Positions 50,001 to 61,400 of a stretch of 64,000 nucleotides of DNA are shown one piece after another. Position numbers and translations under genes: made by a program. Under the pieces are notes generated by a model that worked only from the letters and a program-made list of their open reading frames with translations, was not told the DNA's origin and did not search any database. This DNA comes from Struthio camelus (lineage: Eukaryota; Chordata; Aves; Struthioniformes; Struthionidae): positions 130,081,247 to 130,145,246 of the forward strand of contig NC_090942.1 in NCBI RefSeq assembly GCF_040807025.1, read 5' to 3'. Each line of letters starts with the position of its first letter. The first letter of the stretch is position 1.

Positions 50001-53000
50001 GTGAGTCTCTAGTAGCTGAAACTCTTGAGGATAGTTACAATAATTTTTTTAAAAAGTCACGTTCTTAGTATTGCAGCAAAAGTGCACCAAAATAGTCAGA
50101 TCAGGAGCCTCTGCCTCCCGACGTGGTCATATATGGGTGGAATTCAAAGCAGGGGTTCTCTAGAAGCTGTTAATTGCCTGTCAATCATCTAGCACCCTAG
50201 TAGTTCACACATTTTTGCTATCGACCTAGCAGATTAATAGTATTACCCAAACAAAAGAACAAAGGCTAAACTGTTCAATTGGGAAGGGTAATGTGTGGTC
50301 TTTTCAGGCCAAGATTAAAAGAGAAACAGCAAAATGGTGTTCTTTGTAAATCTAAAGCTGCAGTGACCTTAACTCTGGCAAGCAGACTGAATGAGTTCAG
50401 TACTGTTTGCCAGCAGAACTGAGAGTGCAGTGGTTAAAAAAAGGAAGGAGAAAGAAAAAAGAATCAAAAACTTATATTAAAAATTCTTTCTGAGTAAAAT
50501 GATGTAAAATTAAAATCAATTTGCTTTCACTTTTAGGAGTGAACAGCATAGCTATAATGATTCATGTAGCACTGTTAAAACCTGCCGATCATTATGCCAC
50601 AATCTTAAGCTGAATATATTTTTAGTATCTGGGTGGGTCTATTTTCAGGACAATACTGCACTGTTTAAAAAAGAGTCTTTAAATTTTCCTCTGGTATCTA
50701 TGGGACTTGTATTCTTGGATCAAGGTCAGTCAGAATAAGGGTACTGTTATTACTGAAATTAATATTTTTTATAGTTACTTATATTATCACCATAGCTAGG
50801 AATTCCAACTGAGATTAGGAGCTCAGTGTACTAACACTGAGAAAACACTGAAGAAGAGACCCTGGAAATTTACAGTATCTCTGTACTAAGGAGTTTCCTG
50901 CCAAAGCCTCCTGATTAAGATTGCAGTGAGATTTGCACTGTAAGTACAGCAGTGTTGGATGAAGAGAAAAACGTGTCTTGTATATAGACTGGCTGCTCCA
51001 AGGTAGCATTTTAGCTACCTTTATTGACATTTAGTTGGTATTAGTTACCATTTGGAGAGATAAATTGCTTTCAGGCTGAAAATGTATGCATATACAAAAT
51101 GGGCTTCTTGTTTTCCTTGATTTCTTTAAACAGACACTGTTTCCAAAGGTGTAGTGACATGATATGCTTCTCCTGTCACCTCTGGCTTCTTGTTCTTGCT
51201 CAGCATTCCTGTGTCCACAACCTCAGCTGCTCTGACGCAGATTGTTTCCAGGACTGCACTACGAACTTGAGTCATCAAAGTGATCCAGGATAAAATAACC
51301 CTTAAGCAGTTGGTTTGGAAGTCAGTATTTTCCACCTAAACCATTTCAGCAACAGCGTAGCAGGAATGAGCACCAACAAGCTGGCAGGGGAGAACTTACA
51401 CCAGCTTTGTTGCTGCTGCCAATGCATTGTATTATCACACCCTCAGTCTCTGTATTGTAAACCCTTACTTAAGAGAACAGATGTTCTCTTCATTGCTGCT
51501 GTTCCCAGTTCCAAATAATACCTACTTTCTAGGCCATTTTTGCTGAAGCCCTGCAAAATGTTAAAATGACAAAAGTTAGAGTGTGAAGCAAGAATTCTGG
51601 TAGAATTGGACGCCCCACAGAGGCCCAGGAAGCTCCCCCGATAATTTCTGCAGCAACCTCTTAGATTCTGTTTGAGCGGTAACTCCAGTCTCTGCAGGTG
51701 TTCCAGGTGGCTTTGGCTCAACTTTTTAATGTCTTTCTTGTTTATCCCTTTTGCTAAGGTGTGGTTTCACGATCAGTTAAATCTTTATTTGCTGCCAAAA
51801 AGGTTGGTTCCCATCAAGCAGTGGCCAGATGTCCAGTCATCTTCCAACTGTGCCAACATTATCATCCATGTGGCTGTGCACTCAGGAAGTTGTAGAAACT
51901 AATCCAGGAGAGAAAGAAACCCACAATCATTGGATTTCAGTAGGACTGCTGTTTAGGATGCAGCAAGACCTTAATTCAGTGTGAAACCACATCCTGAGCG
52001 TCTTAAAGATTTGAGCTTAGCCATAGTCAAGCTGAAGGAGGACACAGAGCTGCAGGATATGGCTCAGTTAAGATTCAGATGTTTTGCATTTGCTTAATTT
52101 AGGTAAACTCCGCACGCACCAAGAGAATTGCTCGCTAGACCACAACTCTCAGCAAGCAGCAGCATTTGGAGTTCATAAGATGGCTGTAAGTATTTCAATT
52201 TGTGACAGGAATGGCTGTGTGAACCACACATGTCCTGTCATTACTGTTTTTACCAGTCTGAACAGTCTTTAAGCTACAGCATGACCCCCTAGTAGGTTCA
52301 TAAACTCCATATGCAAAACTGTCATTTCCTTTACTGGTATCTTGTGCATCAATGGTATCCACAAACTATATACAGGATAGAAATGTGGAAACTAGCTTAT
52401 CTTTTGAAATAATTCACTAATAATTCTTTTGAATAACTGTTGGTCTGAAAAGTGTACGTCATGTGACCATTCTGAATGCTTAGTTTTGAAATTTCAATAT
52501 AATCTTCATCATCTGTTTGGGTCATATACTGCATTTCCATTCCCTGATTGAATGCACATAATTCATAAAAAGAGATTTCTAAAGTTGAATGCAAGTTTCT
52601 GTAATATTCACCTGAAATTTTTCATTGCTCAAGGTGTTCAACTCAGTAAACCCATTCATTGGCTTATAAAGTGTTGGTAAGCTACAAAGTATTCATCTTC
52701 TTATACCCTTCCTCACCTTTCTTTAATGAAGGTTGCAATTAATACTATTTCATCTTGTAGTCACAGAAAGATTGACAACTGTCAGGCCTGGAATCAGAGC
52801 CAGCAGACACCCAATTGTAGTCAAAAAAATAAAGGCATATGGTAAAGACAGGCAGAAGAATATTTCAGACCTTAGAAAAATCAATTGAGAAGTAATGAAC
52901 ATTGATGAACGTATAAAACTTGCAGAAAGCTTCATTTATTCATTGTGAGCTTCAATAAAGGGCATCCCATTTGTCTGCTGCAGAGCTGGAGGAGAATGGA

Positions 53001-53526
53001 TTACACTACATAGTGAATATTTTGTTCTGCATTTTATTGATTTGAGGGGAAAATATAGGTTGTACGTATGAATTGGATTCAAAGCCACTAAAGTCAGTGG
53101 AAAAATTTCTTTCTGTTGCATCTGATATATTTAATCAAAGTTGCAAATTCCTCTTTGCAATATATGCACAAAGATAGCTCTTTTGCTCTTTCCCCTTTTT
53201 TCACCTTCTTTCAATACACGTGAGGTTTTTTTTACTGCAGAGCTGTAGCGATTGCTCACTATACTATTTATTCTTTGCTGAGAACTGATGAGTCCTGCTG
53301 AGCTTTGCTTCAGTCTTGATAGAGGTCAGTATTGATGTGTAATTCATTTTAGAAATTGTTGAGGTTTTAGAAACGTGCCGGTTTTGGAGGGGGTGTGAAT
53401 TAAAAGGTGTTTGATGAACATGTGTCTACTTGTACCTCTTCTGCTGTCTAATGCTGTGGCAGCTAGAAATGTGTTTTTGGGAACAGCAGAAAGGGCTGAA
53501 TGGACTTAGAAGGCCTGCCTCATGGT

Positions 53527-53546
53527 GAGGAAGGAAGGAAGGAAGG
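53527..53546 (+). repeat. GGAA tetranucleotide repeat
   Basis: Four to five units of GGAA/AAGG. GGAA repeats can bind ETS-family factors, but this one is short. Confidence 0.85.
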
Positions 53547-56205
53547 TTTGGGCTCCTGTGGAGGAAAAGATGCTTTTGGCAAGGCGAATGATTGTGTTTC
53601 AGAGCTAGTTTTCCGAGAGACAGTGGGTGGAACTGGCAAAGCTTTTCACGGGAAGGCTGGGCAATATTCTCTATTCAGATTCGTATGCTGCTCCTCTTGC
53701 CAGGGTTTCTAAGAAATAAGAAATATGACAGAATGGTCTTAGAAAAGCAGAAGAGGAGGAGTTTTGATGATGGGCTAGTTTTAGTTTGCTTCATAGCCTG
53801 CTATTTTATCAATGAAAATCCATATAGCCGTTCAGAGGGTTGCATTTTATCAGCTTTTCCTCCCCATACAGAAGCCCTCTGCCTCTGCTGGCTTCCAGCA
53901 TCTGCCATCACTCCTCCAGATGACAAACTGAGCTCTTGGTGGGCTAGATGCTGGACAGTCTCATCAGACAAGGACAAAGTCAATGAGAGGTCCTCACCTG
54001 AAGTCGTAATATGGGGTTCGAACATAAGCGGTTGCAAATGATATAAAAACAATCACAATAATTGCCAGTGCAGGCTACAGTTTGGCCCTCAGACTGCTTT
54101 TTCTTTAGTGTCTCCTCACCGACGAAAAAGAATAGGTTAACCCTTTAATCCCCTTTTATGCTTTGTATCAGAAAAATTGGTCTTAAAAATTATTTCAGTA
54201 TTTTGTCATGTCATTGTTTGCATCTTTGCAAAGGTCCTGAACTCAACCTACTTTTAAAATTTCCCAGTACTACACTGCACAATGGACTTCTTAAACTTTA
54301 AATCTTGACACAAGTCAATTCCCATTTCTGCTTGGGATGTCCTATATGTCAGGTGAGAAGAAAGTTATTGTGCCTGACCACTTTTTAGTTATAGATGCAA
54401 TTGTTACAGTCAGTGGAAATGGGAAAGATTGTATTTGACATCAGATATTGCAAATATCTATCTATAGTAAGCTCAGACAGCAAGATATCTGCATTTGTTC
54501 CAAGTACCTGTTAGTGGTGCAGGCTGCATATTACTTTTGTGGGAATGAAAACTGAAATTGTCTTATCCATAGGTTTTTATGGTGCCAGAGTGATTTATTC
54601 ACTTTTCTTTCAAAAGGCTAGAAGTCTGAGATTTCAGCTGTCCTCAAAAGAACGCTTATAACCGATACGTACTATGGAGCAGTAAAAGCAAGGAAAGTAG
54701 GGACAGCGAAGGAAAATAATATTATTATAAGCAAATTATATTATTTTTATTTTTTATAATAATGACGATGGTTGCCAGAGCTGGTTACTTGTCTTTAGTC
54801 TCTCCACTCCCTCCATGACTTGCTCATATGTTAAACATGGAGAATCATTATATCTGCGTTTGTTTTTTTTTCCTCAGCATATAGTAACAGTATCTTTCAG
54901 GCAACAGGGATCCTTGATTCCGTTCCATACAGTAACATTCTGGAAATGAGATTAAACAGACTAGGTAAAACATTGATTTCCACGAGTTCGCTAGTTAATT
55001 ACCAACCCAAACTGCTGCAAGATCTTCAAGCGTGACAAAGAATAAGAAAAAAAAAAAGTTGTCTTCTGTATTTTATATTCAGTGGCAGCCACACAGCATT
55101 TATCTACAGTAAAAATGCTTGTGCATCTGCTTTCTTCTCAAGGCTTCAATGCATACTAATTATTCTCTCATGTATATTAACTAGGATTTTATAGCTTTCC
55201 TGCTTTGTGCACTGTTTCAAATCTTTATTCCATAGTTTTTCTGCTGTCTTGCTTATTTAAAGGTGAAGATATTTCTTCATAAAAGTCTGGTGCAAATTCC
55301 TTTTTGTACATGGAAAGAATCTGGTAAGTTTATTAATACCACATAGTACAGAGACCATACTCATTAGAGGAACCTTACGTTTCCTGGGTACGGTGCGACA
55401 CTGAAGTATATGGAGTTGAACTGCTTTGTTTTATGTTTCATTTGCCTCCAGCCAGGAGTAGGACTGGCCGCGTTCCTTTATAAATGCCAAAGGACTCGTC
55501 ACAAGCCCTCACACTGACGACTAAGCTTAACATGACACATATTTGGTACCTACGGTTTGCAAATGCTACAGGTACTATTTAAATGAGAATATCGCTCTAA
55601 GGTTTGTCCTATTTAGCCTGTTTCCACTTCCCACTATTCCACATCTCTGTCTCTCTTTACTTAAATCCCCAGTAAAAGTCTTTTCTTCTTTGAAATACTT
55701 CAGTGATCTTTGACAAATATCCTTGATACTTATCGAGAACTTGGTCTATATTTTTCATATCAAAAAGATTAGGTGAGCAATTTATATTTTGTCTTTTTGT
55801 TCAAGAGAAGAGAAATATTCCTTCAACATACAGAGTCATCGCTGAAGTCAGCAATTCCTTCCTCACCCACCACCTCCCATTTAGTCAGCACTGGAAATAC
55901 CCTTTTCTGGATATAATTGTTTGGCATAAATAATACGTTATTTACAATTGGTATTAATACTGCATCTGGCCAATACACCTTGCTGTGCTTCAGTAATTCT
56001 CTCTGTGGTCCAAGGGCTGCCTTTATTAACAGGTCAGCCTAAGAACTGAGCCTGCTGAGGAAAAACTGCAAATAGGATTCCCAGTCTCCCCTTAAACATT
56101 CTGACATATTATTTAATCTTTGCAAACCCATAAAACTTTAAGATGAGAACTACCCACACATTTAGCTTTGCAATGCAGTCACACTTTCCTGATTTTGAGC
56201 TTTCT

Positions 56206-56232
56206 ACACACACACACACGCACACACACACA
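56206..56232 (+). repeat. CA dinucleotide microsatellite
   Basis: About 13 CA units with one CG interruption near the middle. Confidence 0.92.
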
Positions 56233-57260
56233 TATTTCATGCAGATCCAATTTTTAATTTATTATGGGAATCAGAGGGGATAATATATTCCAAGAATTGT
56301 ACTCAAAACATTTATCATTGCTAGTCAACAGTTAGGAGCTTATTGTATTGTATGTTAAAGAGCTTTTTGTGTGTGTTTTTTTTTTTTTTTTAGATTTCGT
56401 GTGATGATAGGGATGTGGCCGTGTGCACGTTGCTATAGGTGACTCTGGCCAGGCTAGCTTATTTCGTTGAAAGGGAGAATCAAAAAAACATAGCTCTTGT
56501 TTTAAAATAGTTACGTTCTGTGCACAGCAAACATGGCTAGTTGGCTGATTCAGCACATAATGCTTAAAATAAGGCTAGACTCTGGAAATAGATTCTATAA
56601 AAACATGGTGTGGGGAGATTCCACATTGGCAGTGTCATATGGCACTTCTTTCACTTAGCTTATTCATCACTTTTATTCCTATCTTCCATCTTCTAGCCCT
56701 GCACCCTTGCACATGGCAGTCACACGCTGCCATCTGCAATAATCTGGTATCAAATTGCCCCTTCTTGGGCATTTGAGAGGGCTACAGTGTTTTCGAAAGT
56801 TCATACTAGAGTTGCATTCCAGTGCCTGTAACTTGCTTTACCTCTGCAAAATCACATCCACTTCTTTTAATACAAAGGAGAGAGGTCATCTTATGGGTTA
56901 GGGTTAACCTAAGATGCAGGAAGCATATATAGAATTCTCATGTCTCCTCAAAACTTCTTGTGTCATCTTGAGATCATCATTAATCTTTTCATGTACAATG
57001 GGGTGAGCATTTAGTACTTTTCTACCTAATGAGGTTAAAAGCCAGCAGTAATGTAAACACTAAGTGATCAGATAGGTATACTAATGAGGATCCAACAATC
57101 ACTTCAGCAGATAGAGTCAATTTAGAAGGGTAAAGGTAACCAGAATTTTAGAAAATAGTTCTGTAGATCATTTAGGTGGAGACATAGAGACAAATAGGAG
57201 ACAGACACAGGGAGGTACCTAATTTACCTCTTATATGTTTGCCAAATCTGCAGGACTAGA

Positions 57261-58436
57261 GTCACAGAATCACAGTCATCATGTAGAGGTCACTTGGTTC
57301 AGCCCTTCACTCAAAACAGAGCTGGCTTGCCTATGGTCTTTCCCAGTCAAGTTTTGAATATCTCCAGGGAGGGAGATTTCCCACATCTTCTCTGGGCCCC
57401 TGCTCCAGTGTCTGACCACCCATTTTCCTTATGTCTAACCAGAATTTCCAGCTTGACCCTGGTGACTGTCATCTTTCCACTGTACACCTCTGAGAAGATT
57501 CTGATCCTGTCTTCTCTACACATTGCCGTCAAGTAGTTGTAGACTGCTGTCTACAGAGAGCAGATAAGATCTCCCTTGAGCCCTCTCTTCTCTGAGCTGA
57601 ACATACCCTGCTCTCTCAGCCTGTCCCCCCATGTAAAGTGCTCCAGACTGGACACAGTGCTCCAGATATGGTCTGACAATTGCCAGACAGAGGTGAAGGA
57701 TCACCCTGCTGGACCTGCTGGCTACAGTCCTAGAAAGCCTAGGATGCTTTTGGCCTTCTTTACTGCAAAGGCGTGCTGTTGCCTCGTGTTCGATTTCTTG
57801 TCCATCAGGACCCAAAGGTCTTTTTCAGCAAAGCTGCTTCCTGGACAGTTGGTCTCCAGCCTTACTGGTGCATGCAGTCATCCCATGCCAGATGGAGGGC
57901 TTTCATTTGGTTTTGCTGAACTTACTGAGGTTCATGTCAGCCAATCTCTCCAGCATGTTGGAGTCTCTCTGAATCACAGTCCTGCCCTCTAGTTGTATTT
58001 GACTCTTCTCCCCAGTTTAGTGACATCTATAGAGTTGCTGGGAGTGCAGTCTGTCCCATTATCCACGTCTTTAATAAAATCATTAAACAGTATTGGCCCC
58101 AGTGTCAGTCCCTGAGGGATGCCATTAGTCATGGGCCACTAGCTGGACTTTGTACTACTGCATTTGATGGTGACCCTTTGAGTCCAGTCAATTTTCCATC
58201 CGCCTTATTGTCCACTTTGCAGTCAATTTCTCCCCAGTTTGGCCATCAGGTTACTGTGGGAGACCATGTTAAAGACCTCGCTAAAGTCAAGATGCAGAAT
58301 ATCCACAGCTCTCCTCTCTTCCATACTGCCAGTTATCACAACGTAGAAGGCGATCAGGTTAGTCAGGCACGATTTGTTCTTGATAAGCTCATCTGCTGTT
58401 CCCCATCACCTTCTTGTTCTTCATGTGCTTGGAAAT
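57261..58436 (-). mobile_element. CR1 LINE fragment, about 1.2 kb
   Basis: In minus orientation this is a well-preserved CR1 3' half. It begins with the terminal gtcacagaatcacag and gtagaggtcacttggttc, then shows atctccagggagggagattt, ctctgagctgaacataccct, gctccagatatggtctgac, gccttctttactgcaaaggc, gtccctgagggatgcc and gcgatcaggttagtcaggca. It ends in the reverse-transcriptase region at cttcatgtgcttggaaa. Open frames at 57576-57992 and 58178-58438 are non-coding-strand artefacts of it. It looks less diverged than the intron 2 copies, so probably younger. Confidence 0.95.
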
Positions 58437-61400
58437 AAATGAGAAATGAAAGCTTTACAGCTTAATTTTCGTTGCTAACATCATCTAAATACCTCTGAGA
58501 AACTGGTCCTGAAGTGACAAAATTAGGCTGAAAATAGAAAGAGCAAATCTACTGAGCTATTTCAGAGTAGAATTACATTTTGCTCTTGGCATTGCCCAGA
58601 CTTACTCTTTTGGTGTGAAAATAAATAACACACCATGCTCTGTTATGGTGGAAGGAGTCATATGACCATAGAGCTTTATATGCTGAGGGCTTTGGCAACA
58701 GCTCCAGTATGAATAAGTTTAGGTTCCTTGTATCCGCACAGGTACTGCCATCCTATCAGATAGCTGATCTACACAGTTAACCTTAGGTAAGACCTGACAC
58801 CTTGATTCAAAGTTTATTATAGTTGTACAGTTCTTGAACTTTCATAAGTGTAGGGATTGCAAATAATTTCATTTAGAACTGCAATCTGTTCTTATAATCT
58901 TAACTGTTTTCTTAAGCTATTACTTTAAAATTCATATTCAAGAACCTCATGTCCCTTGTATGAATGTTTCTTTTAATTAAACAGGATATGTGTTTGCTAC
59001 TGTGAGTGAAATCCTGAGCCAAACAGAAATTGGATAGCATTATCTCTGGCTGAATGTCTTTTAAGATAATTCCTGTTTGCACTGCCTCATTAAAATCCTC
59101 TACCACATATTTAACTTAAAAAACAAAACTAACAAAAATAAAAAACCCAGACCTTATAAATATTCCACTTAAACCCATTTGCTTGGTCAGGTTTTCTCAT
59201 CTTGTCTCTAATTATCTCTACTTTTGAAATATCACTGTTATAAGGTTAAGAAGTCTCTCTTTCAGCAGCAAGCATATTTGAAGGAGACTGAACTGAAGAA
59301 AAAACCCCTCCTTTCCCCTCTAGCTTCCTAAGGTGGTACAGACTGATGTCAATTGCACCTTATCAAGTATTAAGACTGCTTCATTAATTCCTTCAGTGTT
59401 CACCCTTCAGTTTTACTCCTGCATGACTTATGCTAAGGCTTATGTTTATGCTTCGTCTATTTTAAGGCTACTTCACAAGAATTCAGTGGGGTTTATTTCT
59501 GTCTATGTGATTGTTGCCTGGCAAATAACTGTGGATTGTCTCACTGCTGTTTTGTAACAAAGGTATGTGCAGTTATGGAGCAATTGTTTCCTTCCGTTAT
59601 TGGATTTTTTTTTAAAGATTGTTTCTTTTTTCTTAATGCATTTTTTGCATTTCTCGTAAGGATAAATAACTCTGTTACTGTCTCCCTGAGCATCTCCAGA
59701 CAGAAAACCCTTAATCTTCTGTGACATCTTTCTTATAATAAATGAGTCTCCCTGTGAACCCAAATGCTCACAGTAAGTAATTATCACTTACTGAACAAAA
59801 ATGCAGGCATGAGGCACTGTATGTATCAGAGGCTTGTTAATGTAAAGCAGAACCATCCAGTTCTGGGTCACCCATTCAAAGAGGACTCAGGTCAGTGGTG
59901 GTAAAAAAAATCTCACGTTCAGACGGCTGTGCTGTGGCCTCAGTAAAATGAATGTGTCTGCGATCTAGTTTCCAGTGAACAGGTATTAGATTAGTACTTG
60001 TAGCTGTGTCAGTGATTTAATATCTGCTTTGTTTCCTTTGTCCTTCTCTATCTGCACTTAGAGCAGTTTCAGGGAAGACAGAGCCCCCGAGAGGGTGGAA
60101 CATGAGCCATCCTGCTGGCTGTACAAGGGATGTTTCTAAGTCACTGCTATGCTACATTGGCTGGGTATCATAGGCTGCCCCTACAGGAAAGTGAATTTTC
60201 TTTGTGTTTTAAAGTTGATAAGGAAATAAGAACAATGTACCTAGATTCAGTTATCTAGGTAGAAGATCCTGCTGTAGGTACTCATTCCTGAAAATGTGGG
60301 ATGACAATTTTTCCTAGGTGACTCTAGGTATAAAACTTAGAAGTCCATCTGAAGAGAACACATGAAGGAAATGATAAATGGTTTTCTCTGATGTTCTCCA
60401 AACTGTCTCAAGTTGAGTATCAAAGATATCATATACCTATCAGGACTAGTCACTTTGAGAAATCTTGGTCTTGACATAAAGTATTTTACAGAAGTAGGCG
60501 GGGATATATAGAAAGGTTACTGCTGATGCCTTGACAAACCATACACAAAGCTCTAGTGCAGAAAGTAAAAGCTCCTTTAATCAGCTGAAAACGAAAGCAC
60601 CTGGCCTTTCTTCATCATGAGCTTCTCTATGCATCAGGTAAAGTTTTACACTGCTGCCTCAATAACTACAAGGTTTCCTTCTTATCTTTGTGACTGCTTG
60701 CACAGGCCTTCTGGACATTCTGCAGCATTTTAACATTGTGAATTCTGGGACTTTTTTAGAAGATCAGAATTATGTAAGGCATACACGTACATATAATACA
60801 CGTACAGCTAGATGGATGTGGGTTGTCTGGACAATCAGATTAACATCACAAACAAAATCATGTAGCTGCTTGTGAGGAAATTTGATAAAGTGCTCTATGT
60901 AAATTTATTCAGAAGTGTAGTCTTGTAATCTGTGGTTTTTGTTTTGTTTTGTTTTTGGCTAACGTAGTGACATAGGCTTAGAGGAAACTCTGCTAGCTGA
61001 TGTAAGTTTCTGTTGTTGAACAACTTTATATGTCACTTTTATTTATCTTTTCCTGTGTCACCCATCTTCCCTGTGCCCTCCTTCACCGTAACCCTTCCAA
61101 TGCCTCATATGCTCTGTATCATCTCAGTTGTAGGAAATATGTTGCCTGTGGTCTTCCGAGGCACTCAGGGTGTCCTCAGAGTTGTATTGGGTCCTACTTT
61201 CATGCCTCAGGGCGGACTTGCTTCTGGTTTCCCTAAAGAGAGTGATAAAGCTTTGATTGGCTCAAATAAGATCCCTAGGCAGAGCGTCTTTTCAGGGCTG
61301 CATTTTCTTTTTGCACTGGCCAGCTCTTTTCCTTTTGCTACAGGAATAAAATTTCATTCTGAAGACATCTATTTGGATTTATAAAAGTCAGAGTCTATTC

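Larger units (their letters stand above)
44316..57255. other. Downstream non-coding DNA, no gene seen
   Basis: No exon or recognisable interspersed repeat. Contents are microsatellites (44452-44478; TA/TG tract at about 47008-47041; GGAA repeat at 53527-53546; CA repeat at 56206-56232; T-run at about 56377-56391), a small AT inverted repeat at 54721-54763 and a candidate regulatory stretch at 55440-55610. Open frames up to 149 codons (for example 53592-54041) resemble no family I know and lack gene context. Confidence 0.6.

Noticed and set aside
54001-54040. tRNA-like B-box (ggttcgaac) preceded by aagtcgtaa
   Set aside because: No A-box or cloverleaf stems could be found around it, and the similarity to mitochondrial rRNA is only nine bases.
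53592-54041. 149-codon open frame, the longest outside TMEM47 and the CpG island
   Set aside because: It shows no recognisable domain and no splice or promoter context, and overlaps an equally long frame in another phase.
54721-54763. 10-bp AT inverted repeat (attattataa / ttataataat)
   Set aside because: Low-complexity AT sequence makes such a match likely by chance.
57576-58438. Open frames of 138 and 86 codons
   Set aside because: They lie on the wrong strand of a minus-strand CR1 and are shadows of that repeat.
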